Assembly: GCA_026418475.1 (NCBI GenBank) | Contig: JAOABG010000007.1 | Coordinates: forward strand, 1 to 34,757 | Reading direction: 5' to 3' | Length of the DNA: 34,757 nt | Source of the DNA: a bacterium | GTDB lineage: Bacteria; DRYD01 | Shown here: positions 8,876-17,880 of the stretch, one piece after another | How the letters are laid out: every line of letters begins with the position of its first letter | How positions within the stretch are numbered: the stretch's first letter is position 1 | Made by a program: the position numbers and the translations under genes | The notes under the pieces: generated by a model | What the model was told of the DNA's origin: nothing | What the model saw: the letters and a program-made list of their open reading frames with translations, nothing else | Database searches by the model: none

Positions 8876-10732
8876 TTATAAAATCTCTTTAACTTTCTTA
8901 TAGATAGAAATATAATCCAAATTATGATAACTAAGCAATTCTTGTGAAGGAGCACTCAAAGGAATCCTATCAATGCCACAAACATTAAAATAATCCACAC
9001 TATGGTTAATCTTCAATAAAACGGATGCCAATATTTGGCCAATTCCTCCATAAAAGCTGTGCTCCTCAAAAACAAGTATTTTTGATATCCCCCGCAAAAC
9101 CTCCTTCAAATACATCTCATCTATTGGTTTAACTGTATAAACATCAATAACCCTGATATCTATACCCTCTTGTTTGAGCAAATCATATGCTTTCAGAACT
9201 TCAAAAAGAGGAACACCATTGGAAAAAACTGCAACCCTATCGTTTTCAGATTTACGAAGAACCCCGAATTTCCCAATCTCAAACTCATCATCCAAACCAT
9301 AAATATTTGGGGTGGAAGGTCTGGATGTTCTAAAATAAACAATACCTCTCAATCTACCAGCAAAATAATCCTTAAAGACTTTCAGCAACAACTTTTGAGC
9401 ACTAATTGAGTCAGCAGGATATAAAACAGTACTTTCTATAAGAGACGTAAACATAGATAAATCTTCAAGAGCCATCTGAGAAGGACCATCTTCACCTATA
9501 GAAACACCGGCATGAGTGCCTGTAAATATAACAAGAGGTGGTTTAGAATACATCATCATCCTTATAAAATCAAAAGCTCTCGTAAAAAAAGCACCAAAAG
9601 TTGAAAGATAAACAGTAAACCCATTCTTAGCAATTCCCAAAGCCATACCTGTCATGACTTGTTCGGCTATATGACACTGAATAAATCTTTCGGCATACTC
9701 TTTTTCAAAAAGCTCAGTGTAAGTTGAATTCTTGACATCTGCATCCAAAACAACCAGATTCTTAACACTCTTGCCTATTCTCGTTAAAGCAACAGAAACA
9801 GCTTGCCTTGTTGCCATAGGTTTGTTCTCAATTTCTATATCCAAATTCCCTTCAAAAGATGAAACGTTATTACTAAAATGATAATTTCTGTAACTCACCT
9901 CTATAGGAAACTCTTCATTCTTGATATCCAACTCTTCTATAGCTCTATCCAAAAGTTCTTTAGATTGTATAGGTTTACCATGCCAATTTTCCTTATCCTC
10001 TAGAAAAGAGACTCCTTTACCTTTAAAAGTTTTAGCAACAATGGCAAACGGTTTATCTGAACCCTGAGTGAAACGCTGATAAGCCAAATCTATTTCCTCT
10101 ATATTATGTCCATCAACTATGACACAATCCCACCCAAAAGAAACAATTCTATTATAATACTCATCCAATTTGTGTTTAAAAAGGGTTTCTTCACTTTGCC
10201 CAAGTCTATTAACATCCAAAATTAAACACAAGTTATCCAAATTGTATTTTTTAGCAATATTAAGAGCTTCAAAATTGCTACCCTCAAAAAACTCGCCATC
10301 ACCAACCAAAACATAAACCTTAGAGGGAATGTTATAGGACTTTCTTGCCCATGCAGCACCAACAGCTATTGACAAACCTTGGCCAAGAGAACCTGTGGCA
10401 TATTTAACTCCCCTCAACTTAACCGAAGGGTGCCCCTCCAATAAACTACCAAACTTTCTAAGAGACATCAAATCCTCGTTTATTATTCCAGTTCTTTTGT
10501 AGATAGAATAAAGAAGAGGAGCAGCATGACCCTTAGAAAGAATAAACTCATCGTGATTCAATTGGGGGTAATTCTCAGGTTCGAATAACAAGTGTTTGAA
10601 AAATAAAACCACCATCAATTCAACAGAGGATAGGCAAGTAGTTGGATGTCCAGATTTAGCTTCATAGGTGCTCTCTAATACATCCTTTCTTACAAGTTTA
10701 CAAATTTCGGACAATTTGGTTACTGTGATCAT
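8876..10732 (-). CDS. tkt: Transketolase (N- and C-terminal parts in one chain); start moved to the ATG at 10732
   Basis: SGHPTTCLSSVEL, SKGHAAPLLYS, GSLGQGLSIAVGAAWA, GDGEFFEGSNFEALNIA. The first 17 codons of the listed ORF (10733-10783) lie largely in the tRNA gene. Confidence 0.92.
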   Translation of the reverse strand: MITVTKLSEICKLVRKDVLESTYEAKSGHPTTCLSSVELMVVLFFKHLLFEPENYPQLNHDEFILSKGHAAPLLYSIYKRTGIINEDLMSLRKFGSLLEGHPSVKLRGVKYATGSLGQGLSIAVGAAWARKSYNIPSKVYVLVGDGEFFEGSNFEALNIAKKYNLDNLCLILDVNRLGQSEETLFKHKLDEYYNRIVSFGWDCVIVDGHNIEEIDLAYQRFTQGSDKPFAIVAKTFKGKGVSFLEDKENWHGKPIQSKELLDRAIEELDIKNEEFPIEVSYRNYHFSNNVSSFEGNLDIEIENKPMATRQAVSVALTRIGKSVKNLVVLDADVKNSTYTELFEKEYAERFIQCHIAEQVMTGMALGIAKNGFTVYLSTFGAFFTRAFDFIRMMMYSKPPLVIFTGTHAGVSIGEDGPSQMALEDLSMFTSLIESTVLYPADSISAQKLLLKVFKDYFAGRLRGIVYFRTSRPSTPNIYGLDDEFEIGKFGVLRKSENDRVAVFSNGVPLFEVLKAYDLLKQEGIDIRVIDVYTVKPIDEMYLKEVLRGISKILVFEEHSFYGGIGQILASVLLKINHSVDYFNVCGIDRIPLSAPSQELLSYHNLDYISIYKKVKEIL

Positions 10733-10742
10733 GATTTTTGAG

Positions 10743-10814
10743 TGGAGCCGAGGGGATTTGAACCCCTGACCTTCTCGGTGCAAACGAGACGCTCTCCCGC
10801 TGAGCTACGACCCC
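10743..10814 (-). tRNA. tRNA-Ala (anticodon UGC)
   Basis: GGGGTCGTAGCTCAGCGGGAGAGCGTCTCGTTTGCACCGAGAAGGTCAGGGGTTCAAATCCCCTCGGCTCCA. Full cloverleaf; loop TTTGCAC; G3:U70 wobble pair identity element; 3' CCA not encoded. Confidence 0.97.
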
Positions 10815-10847
10815 ATTTCTATATAAAATTCCACAACCACAAAAATA

Positions 10848-10882
10848 AACCTTCTTTATATAAAAATATCAAAAAATTTCAA
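10848..10882 (-). promoter_or_regulatory. Candidate sigma70 promoter for tRNA-Ala (-transketolase)
   Basis: Minus strand TTGAAA (10882-10877), 16-nt spacer, TATAAA (10860-10855); tRNA starts about 40 nt downstream. AT-rich background limits specificity. Confidence 0.45.
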
Positions 10883-10888
10883 CCAAAT

Positions 10889-11896
10889 TCAAAAACCATA
10901 TGGCCTACTATAAACACCAGTATCAAGAACAATATAATCTATTAATGTATGTGGAGTAATATCAAAAGAAGGGTTATAGACTTCGTAATCTTTGTCAGTT
11001 AAGAAAATTTCTCCTATTTTAATCACTTCCTCTTTATTTCTCTCTTCTACATGGAACAATGCTAAATTATCAAGGTTGTAATCCACAGAAGAGTTAGGAG
11101 CAGCAACAACAAATGGTATATTGAAATATTTACAAAGAACAGCCAGATTTAGAGTCCCTATTTTATTTGAAGTATCACCATTTCGTGCTATTCTATCGGC
11201 GCCAACAATCACAAAATCAACCAATCCTTGAGACATTACATAAGCAGCAGAATTATCTGTTATTATCTTGAAATCAATACCTTCTCTTTTTAATTCCCAA
11301 GCTGTTAATCTACTGCCTTGCAAATATGGTCTCGTTTCATCAACCCAAACACAAACCTTTTTACCTGAATACTCTCTATGAGTATACTTTATTATACCTA
11401 AAGCAGTACCTAAACCAACGGTTGCCAAAGAACCAGTATTACAATGAGTTAAAAAATTAACCACTTTCTTATCTTCCTCAATTAAACCCTTTATTAAATT
11501 AAGTCCATTTTTAGCAATATTGATATTTCTTTCTTCCTCAGTTTCTATAACTTCGAAAATGAAATCCACAATTTTCTCCTTATAATTCTGATGGTTTCCC
11601 AAATATTTCTTAAACTGATTAAAATAGTTAAAAATGTTAACAGCGGTTGGTCTGGCACTCTTCAAAAACTCCATATCATTTTCTAAACTATTTCCCAAAT
11701 ATAAACCCAAGAGAGCCACAACGCCTATAAGAGGAGCACCCCTAACATTCATCTCTTTTATTACATTATATACATCATTGACACTCTTCAATGAAATATA
11801 TTTCTCTTCAAAAGGTAAGAGTTTTTGATCCAAAACCCAAAATTCATTAGCATCAAAATCAAGTTTTATATTATCAAAATCTATTTTGTAATACAT
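10889..11896 (-). CDS. mtnA: S-methyl-5-thioribose-1-phosphate isomerase (eIF2B-related)
   Basis: MNVRGAPLIGVVALLGLYLG, THCNTGSLATVGLGTALG, WVDETRPYLQGSRLTAWEL, IVGADRIARNGDTSNKIGT. Confidence 0.95.
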   Translation of the reverse strand: MYYKIDFDNIKLDFDANEFWVLDQKLLPFEEKYISLKSVNDVYNVIKEMNVRGAPLIGVVALLGLYLGNSLENDMEFLKSARPTAVNIFNYFNQFKKYLGNHQNYKEKIVDFIFEVIETEEERNINIAKNGLNLIKGLIEEDKKVVNFLTHCNTGSLATVGLGTALGIIKYTHREYSGKKVCVWVDETRPYLQGSRLTAWELKREGIDFKIITDNSAAYVMSQGLVDFVIVGADRIARNGDTSNKIGTLNLAVLCKYFNIPFVVAAPNSSVDYNLDNLALFHVEERNKEEVIKIGEIFLTDKDYEVYNPSFDITPHTLIDYIVLDTGVYSRPYGF

Positions 11897-11914
11897 TTTT
11901 CATAAAAACGTCAA

Positions 11915-12715
11915 TTAACTAGTAGCAGCAGCTGTGCTAAAATCAACAATGACTCTATTTTCTAACCCAAAATGCTCACTTATTCTTGATCCCAACCAGG
12001 CACCAAACTCACCACCAAGATAACCACCAATAATACCACCAAGTATGTATCCAACTGCTCCACCAATTGGAGCACCAATCCCTCCCAAAAGCGCACCTAT
12101 AAATAACCCTGCTTTGGAACCTATCATGGACCCTAAAGAACTACCAACATAACCCATACCAATATTTAGAGTTGCAATAACCAACTCACCAACAGTAATT
12201 TTTTCATCTTCTAATATATCTCTAGAAGTTAAAATAGCACTGACTATCATACCCAACTTAGATAGAAATTTGCTCATCATTTCCCCTTTATATCTACTAA
12301 AAACAGAGTTAAAAAATCTTTCTATACCATCCAATATTGTTTGTCCTATATCAGAGATAAATCCTAAAAATCCAACGTATCCAACAATCTTATCCATATT
12401 TTCTCTTATAATTGTTTTCATTTGATTCACTTTAGATTGTAGAAATCTTATTATGGCATCCACAATTTTAGGGAAAATCTCAGTTCTCAAAGCGTTCTCA
12501 AGCTGTCTCCTTATTACTGGATTATCCCTCTCATTTCTACCAACAGCTCTCTCCCAATTTGAATTCAAATTTTCATTAACAATCCTCCTCATTAATGGAT
12601 TAATAGAACTAGAATCACTGTTTGAAATAGGAAGAACTCTTTGAGAAAGAGTAATATCATTCTTCAAAGGGTTATTAGAAGAAATAATATTAGAACCTAC
12701 TCTAAATTCATCCAT
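11915..12715 (-). CDS. Glycine-zipper hypothetical protein (266 aa)
   Basis: GGAGG SD; C-terminal IGSKAGLFIGALLGGIGAPIGGAVGYILGGIIGGYLGGEFGAWLGSRI glycine-zipper/helical hairpin-like segment. Confidence 0.8.
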   Translation of the reverse strand: MDEFRVGSNIISSNNPLKNDITLSQRVLPISNSDSSSINPLMRRIVNENLNSNWERAVGRNERDNPVIRRQLENALRTEIFPKIVDAIIRFLQSKVNQMKTIIRENMDKIVGYVGFLGFISDIGQTILDGIERFFNSVFSRYKGEMMSKFLSKLGMIVSAILTSRDILEDEKITVGELVIATLNIGMGYVGSSLGSMIGSKAGLFIGALLGGIGAPIGGAVGYILGGIIGGYLGGEFGAWLGSRISEHFGLENRVIVDFSTAAATS

Positions 12716-12757
12716 ATTTTAACCTCCATTAAAATATATAAGAACTTCGTAAAAAAA

Positions 12758-12782
12758 TTAAATAAATTTTTTATTTATTTAA
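12758..12782. repeat. 9-bp perfect inverted repeat TTAAATAAA-N7-TTTATTTAA in a divergent intergenic region
   Basis: Exact match of both arms. All A/T, so specificity is low. Confidence 0.4.
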
Positions 12783-12820
12783 CATTTTTTTTACATCTCA
12801 AGACAATAAAGAAACCAAAC

Positions 12821-12849
12821 CTGATATTCGGTAAAAAAGGGAATATAAC
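12821..12849 (+). promoter_or_regulatory. Weak candidate promoter for the sufU-metG block
   Basis: CTGATA (12821-12826), 17-nt spacer, TATAAC (12844-12849), ATG at 12873. Confidence 0.3.
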
Positions 12850-12872
12850 AACTAAAGAATAAATCTCAATAT

Positions 12873-13325
12873 ATGGAAAACATAAAAGATATATACAATG
12901 AAATAATTATGGAGCATTTTCAACATCCTTTCAATAAAAAAGAGTTGGACAAATACACGGTAGTTGAAGAATCACAGAATCCTCTGTGTGGAGACCAGTT
13001 AAAAATATTCATCTTACTCCAAGACAATATAATAAAAGATATTTCTTTCACAGGACAAGGATGCTCAATATCAATGGCTTCAGCCTCTATACTAACATCA
13101 ACAGTTATAAATTTGGAGTTAACCCAAACAATAAAGATAACAGAAAAAACCATAGAATATATAAAAACAGGTAAGATTGAAGAAAGCAAATCTAATGAAA
13201 TCCAGATAATAAAAAATAGTGATATAGTGGCTTTTGAAAATATTAACAAGTTTCCCGTGAGAATTAAATGCGCTCTTTTACCATGGATAACTTTAAAAAC
13301 AATCCTACAAAACAGGAAAAATTAA
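12873..13325 (+). CDS. sufU: SufU/IscU-like iron-sulfur cluster assembly scaffold
   Basis: IMEHFQHPFNKKEL; NPLCGDQL; GQGCSISMASAS; third Cys in RIKCALLPW. Confidence 0.92.
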   Translation: MENIKDIYNEIIMEHFQHPFNKKELDKYTVVEESQNPLCGDQLKIFILLQDNIIKDISFTGQGCSISMASASILTSTVINLELTQTIKITEKTIEYIKTGKIEESKSNEIQIIKNSDIVAFENINKFPVRIKCALLPWITLKTILQNRKN

Positions 13326-13326
13326 A

Positions 13327-14523
13327 ATGCAAAACACAAAAGAGCAAATACTAAAGATAATAGAGAATACAGAAGAAGTTATAAATGTAGAGGAACTTGA
13401 AAAAAAGCTAACAAAAAAAGAAAAACTAACAGTGAAATTGGGAATAGACCCAACAGCAAATAGTATTCACCTGGGCTTCGCAGTCGTCTTGAGAAAATTC
13501 AGGCTACTCCAAGATCTGGGACATGAAACTTTCTTAATATTGGGAGACTTTACCGCACTAATAGGAGACCCATCAGGAAAAAATAAAACCAGACCAATGT
13601 TAACAAAAGAGCAAATCCAACAAAACTTGCAAACATATATACCTCAGTTGGGCAAAATAATAGATCTATCAAAAACAAAGATAGTATACAACTCAGAATG
13701 GCTTTCAAAAATGAAGCCAGAAGAAATAGTTAAGTTAACTTCCCAATATACCTTGGCTCAAATGTTAGAGAGAGAAGATTTTAAAAATAGATACAAATCT
13801 AATGAACCGATTTCCCTACATGAGTTGTTATACCCATTATTCCAAGCTTATGATAGTGTCCATTTAAAAGCAGACATAGAATTGGGAGGAATAGATCAAA
13901 AATTCAATTTTTTAGTCACCAGATACATACAAGAAAAATACAATCAAGAACCCGAAATAGCTGTGATGATGCCCATACTTGAAGGAATAGATGGAATAAA
14001 CAAAATGAGTAAATCATTAAATAACTTCATTGGAATAGATGAAAAACCCTTAGACATGTTCGTAAAGATCATGTCCATTCCAGATAACCTGATAAAAAGG
14101 TATTTCAGTTTATGCACAAGTATACCCTCAGAAAATGTTGAAAAGTTATTCAGTTTATATAATAATCCCAAAGATATAAAGCTCATATTAGCTAAGGAAA
14201 TTGTAAGTATATACCATGGAGAAAATAAAGCCAATGAATCATATGATGAATTTATAAATGTCTATTCCAAAAGAGAGTTACCATCAAATATTCCCTTAAT
14301 TAAATTGCCAAACTCATTGATAGATAATGATAACAATATCAATATAATAGATGCTTTGTATTTAACAGGATTAGCAGAAAGCAAAGCAGAAGCAAAGAGA
14401 TTACTATCACATGGAGGAATCTACCTAAATGGAAACAAAATTACGAATAAAATAGTGAAATATTCCGAGCCCTTTATCTTGAGATTAGGTAAGTTCAATT
14501 ATTATTCATTGATAAAGGAATGA
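13327..14523 (+). CDS. tyrS: Tyrosyl-tRNA synthetase
   Basis: LGIDPTANSIHLGFAVVLRK; LGDFTALIGDPSGKNKTRP; KMSKS; C-terminal S4 domain. Confidence 0.95.
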   Translation: MQNTKEQILKIIENTEEVINVEELEKKLTKKEKLTVKLGIDPTANSIHLGFAVVLRKFRLLQDLGHETFLILGDFTALIGDPSGKNKTRPMLTKEQIQQNLQTYIPQLGKIIDLSKTKIVYNSEWLSKMKPEEIVKLTSQYTLAQMLEREDFKNRYKSNEPISLHELLYPLFQAYDSVHLKADIELGGIDQKFNFLVTRYIQEKYNQEPEIAVMMPILEGIDGINKMSKSLNNFIGIDEKPLDMFVKIMSIPDNLIKRYFSLCTSIPSENVEKLFSLYNNPKDIKLILAKEIVSIYHGENKANESYDEFINVYSKRELPSNIPLIKLPNSLIDNDNNINIIDALYLTGLAESKAEAKRLLSHGGIYLNGNKITNKIVKYSEPFILRLGKFNYYSLIKE

Positions 14524-15128
14524 AGGAACTTTTCAAAAAAAACAAATTTTTCTCATCAATTGAAAGTTTTTCATTAAGCGAGTATATATATCTCCTAAAT
14601 TATACAAATGAACTGATAAATAAATATGATCAAGGACTACTAAACTGTATAGTTGGTAATTACTCCATTTTAGTCCTAAAGCAAGGTAATACAATACTTG
14701 GGAGTTATATTACCGAAATGCTTTCAAATCTAAAAAGGTTTTGTTTTAATGTTGACATATTTGATACACCACCTTTCTTAAATGATTTCTATGAAACCGC
14801 AATAATCATCAATAGCAATATCAACTTACCAATAGAAAATTTAATATATATAAACAGAGATACTTTTTCTATAATGCTAGCATTATCAATGTTTATATAT
14901 GGTAGAGATTCTTTTGAAAATAAACAAAATATTATAACAGATGAAAGGATACTTAAGGAAGTAGATAAAAATATTTTCAACCATTTTATTAATAAAATAA
15001 TTACCAAAAAGGAGTATTTATATTTTTTTAAAAATTATCAAATAGGTAATGAAATTGAATTTATCCCCCAACGAGAACTCTTTTTTGTTATAATGGGAAT
15101 AATAATAATTCTAACAAGAAAAATATGA
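14520..15128 (+). CDS. Hypothetical protein (202 aa)
   Basis: ATGA overlaps with tyrS stop and with prfA start; in-operon ORF; no motif recognised. Confidence 0.75.
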   Translation: MKELFKKNKFFSSIESFSLSEYIYLLNYTNELINKYDQGLLNCIVGNYSILVLKQGNTILGSYITEMLSNLKRFCFNVDIFDTPPFLNDFYETAIIINSNINLPIENLIYINRDTFSIMLALSMFIYGRDSFENKQNIITDERILKEVDKNIFNHFINKIITKKEYLYFFKNYQIGNEIEFIPQRELFFVIMGIIIILTRKI

Positions 15129-16213
15129 ATGAAATATTAAAGAAAGTTAAAGAAATAAAAAAAGAAAACTTAGAAAAAATCATAAACAAAATAGAAAGCA
15201 TATCAGACTTTTCAACCACAGAATATATCAATTTACTTAAAGAAAAAAATAACATAGAGGAATATTTAAAATACTATGAAGAATATGAAAAAATTCAAAA
15301 AGATGTTAATGATGCAAAAGAGTTATTGGAAATGGAAAAGGATCCAGAAATGCAACAATTCTATCAAGAAGAAATAATTAATCTATCAAAGAAAATAGAA
15401 AAAATAGAACATGAATTATGGAGCTTGATTATAGGACAAAATGAAGAGGATAACAAAAATGTGATAGTTGAAATAAGAGCAGGTACTGGTGGAGAAGAAG
15501 CAGCTCTATTCGCAGCAGACCTATTCAGAATGTATTCCAAATTTGCAGATAAAATGAAATTTAGAACTGAAATTTTAAATACAAATTATACCGATTTGGG
15601 AGGAGTAAAAGAAATAGTATTCCTAATAAGTGGTAAAAATGCTTATAAAACTTTCAAATACGAGAGTGGCACACACAGAGTCCAAAGAGTACCAATAACA
15701 GAAGCAAGTGGAAGAATACACACCTCAACAGCAACAGTAATAGTATTACCAGAAATGGAAGATAAAGAAGTAATAATAAAAGACGATGAAATAGAAATGG
15801 AAACTTTTAAAGCCGGCGGTCCAGGTGGACAAAATGTCAACAAGAATGAATGTGCAATTAGAGTGAGGCATATACCAACAGGGATAGTCGTCACCTGTGC
15901 AGATGAAAGAAGTTTACATCAAAATAAAATGAAAGCTCTGAAAATACTCCGAGCTAAAATAGCACAAATAGAAAGGGAAAAACAAGAAGAAGAATTGAGA
16001 AGACAGAGAAAACAACAGGTTAGAACAGGAGACAGAAGTGAAAAAATAAGAACATATAACTTCCCCCAAAATAGAATAACAGACCACAGAATAAATTTGA
16101 CACTGCAAAACTTGGAGTCAATATTAGAAGGAAACTTAGAAGAAATAATAGAGGAACTCCAAAAAATGGAGATACTTGAAAAAATAGAAGAAATAAAACA
16201 AACAATATCATGA
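15125..16213 (+). CDS. prfA: Peptide chain release factor 1
   Basis: GGQ motif FKAGGPGGQNVNKNECAIRV; P-x-T type codon-recognition motif (HRVQRVPITEASGRIHTS) rather than the SPF of RF2. Confidence 0.93.
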   Translation: MNEILKKVKEIKKENLEKIINKIESISDFSTTEYINLLKEKNNIEEYLKYYEEYEKIQKDVNDAKELLEMEKDPEMQQFYQEEIINLSKKIEKIEHELWSLIIGQNEEDNKNVIVEIRAGTGGEEAALFAADLFRMYSKFADKMKFRTEILNTNYTDLGGVKEIVFLISGKNAYKTFKYESGTHRVQRVPITEASGRIHTSTATVIVLPEMEDKEVIIKDDEIEMETFKAGGPGGQNVNKNECAIRVRHIPTGIVVTCADERSLHQNKMKALKILRAKIAQIEREKQEEELRRQRKQQVRTGDRSEKIRTYNFPQNRITDHRINLTLQNLESILEGNLEEIIEELQKMEILEKIEEIKQTIS

Positions 16214-16995
16214 ATATAGAAGTATTTAAGAAATTTGCCTCCAGTTTCCCTAAGTATTATCAAATAAAAAACCCTGGATTCATTCTAATGACAAAATACT
16301 ATATCAGAAAGCCAACATTCAAATATTTGTGGTTTTTATTCTTCAAAGATCCCTTAAGAATATTAGCCAATTTTTTCATTTATGTTATTCCAATAATAAT
16401 AAAAGAGTTCATTAGCAAATTATTTAATAAAAAACAGAGCTTATATTCGGATATAGATAAAGATCAAGTGATCAATTATTTTAGTAAAGGTCAAGGTTTT
16501 ATAACTATAAGTTACTGTCAAAAACCACAGAGTTGTCCAGATGGAAGGTTTTCTACCAAATGTTCAGCAAGTCACCAATTTTGCAGTTCATGTTTCTTAG
16601 CAAATGTTAAAACCAAGGCTGATCAACTGAACTTAGATTTCTATATAGTTCTAGGTGACTATGATAGTGTATGGAACATTCTCAAAAACCAATTTTTCAA
16701 AAGAAAAAAAGGAGTATATATATTAACAGTTTGTAACATGGTTATGAATGTCATAAAATATTTATCTCCATTGTTTGGGTTTAAATGTTTGATAATCCCG
16801 TTTATCAAAGGGGAATGTAAAACATTAGCAGCTTACGAACTATCAGAATTCGGATACAAAAATGTCCAAACAGATATATCAACGCAAAACAAATCATTAT
16901 TAATAGAGATCTTAAATAAGTCAATAGAGAAAAAAATGATGAGCAAAATTAAAATTGAAGGTGGTGTATATGAAAACCTCCAGCCTACTAAGTAA
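16210..16995 (+). CDS. Cysteine-rich, possibly membrane-associated hypothetical protein (261 aa)
   Basis: ATGA overlap with prfA; hydrophobic N-terminal region; SYCQKPQSCPDGRFSTKCSASHQFCSSCF cluster of cysteines. Confidence 0.8.
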   Translation: MNIEVFKKFASSFPKYYQIKNPGFILMTKYYIRKPTFKYLWFLFFKDPLRILANFFIYVIPIIIKEFISKLFNKKQSLYSDIDKDQVINYFSKGQGFITISYCQKPQSCPDGRFSTKCSASHQFCSSCFLANVKTKADQLNLDFYIVLGDYDSVWNILKNQFFKRKKGVYILTVCNMVMNVIKYLSPLFGFKCLIIPFIKGECKTLAAYELSEFGYKNVQTDISTQNKSLLIEILNKSIEKKMMSKIKIEGGVYENLQPTK

Positions 16996-17869
16996 ACTAA
17001 ACATAGCATTTTTGATATTTTTTTTAATAACAGTAACAGTAATTGTTATAGCAAATAGTTCTTGGAAGCTTAGATTAAAGGGATCAAATAAAGAAGTAGC
17101 AACCAATCCAATAATAAAAGGAACTTCAGTGTTTGTTGATATATACGACCTAAGCAGCCTCTTCAATATAGATTACGAGGTAAATTTAACTCGGAAATAT
17201 GTATTATTTCATAAAATTCCAACATTACCAAATCAAGTATCACAGCAGCCTAAACAAACCACCCAAACAACTCAAAATCTTACATCAAAAGATCAAAACT
17301 TAATATCTTCAACTTCAAAATTTCCAGAACAACCAAATAATATTAATTATATTTTGCACACCAAACTTTCAGGGGTAAAAACAATAGTTATCTCCAATCC
17401 AATAGATGAAGTCAAAAAGTTAGATGACAATAATTATAAAACATATACAGAAGATTTCGAGAACCTTGATAACACTATAAAATCTTCTTTTACAGAAAAG
17501 TCATTCAAAACAATAGTACTAGATAAGAATTTCAAATTTGATAAATTGGACATAAAATCGGTATCTAAATATCTTTTGGAAAAAAACATAGATGGGGCAA
17601 TTATTCCCGTAGTAAAGAAATACTACTATTTTGAAAAAGAAGGAAACGCACTAATTCCAACAGTAGAAATACAAATAAATTACATTTTTATAAATAAACA
17701 GGGAGAAATATTATTTTTCAATGTGCAAAATATATCCAGAAGTATAGCCGTTCTTTCAAGTGGTTCAGTAAGATACAGAAAATCAAAATTATTAGATCTA
17801 TCAAAAATGTCTGTTGAATTTTTTATAAGAGATTATCAAGAATATTACCAGATCTTGGAAACACAATAG
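16970..17869 (+). CDS. Exported/membrane-anchored hypothetical protein (start moved from 16955 to the ATG at 16970)
   Basis: MKTSSLLSKLNIAFLIFFLITVTVIVIA anchor; AAGGTGG SD-like sequence just before the ATG at 16970; Thr/Gln/Ser-rich linker. The first domain vaguely resembles copper-amine-oxidase N-terminal-type domains. Confidence 0.75.
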   Translation: MKTSSLLSKLNIAFLIFFLITVTVIVIANSSWKLRLKGSNKEVATNPIIKGTSVFVDIYDLSSLFNIDYEVNLTRKYVLFHKIPTLPNQVSQQPKQTTQTTQNLTSKDQNLISSTSKFPEQPNNINYILHTKLSGVKTIVISNPIDEVKKLDDNNYKTYTEDFENLDNTIKSSFTEKSFKTIVLDKNFKFDKLDIKSVSKYLLEKNIDGAIIPVVKKYYYFEKEGNALIPTVEIQINYIFINKQGEILFFNVQNISRSIAVLSSGSVRYRKSKLLDLSKMSVEFFIRDYQEYYQILETQ

Positions 17870-17880
17870 GGAGGACAACC

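Noticed and set aside
10733-10783. N-terminal 17-codon extension of the transketolase ORF (MHREGQGFKSPRLHSKI)
   Set aside because: It lies almost entirely in the tRNA-Ala gene; the real start is the ATG at 10732.
12920-13249. 109-aa minus-strand ORF
   Set aside because: Antisense to sufU, which has intact family motifs.
15919-16263. 114-aa minus-strand ORF (and the 62- to 83-aa ones beside it)
   Set aside because: Antisense to prfA; Phe/Ser/Leu-rich shadow of an A-rich coding strand.
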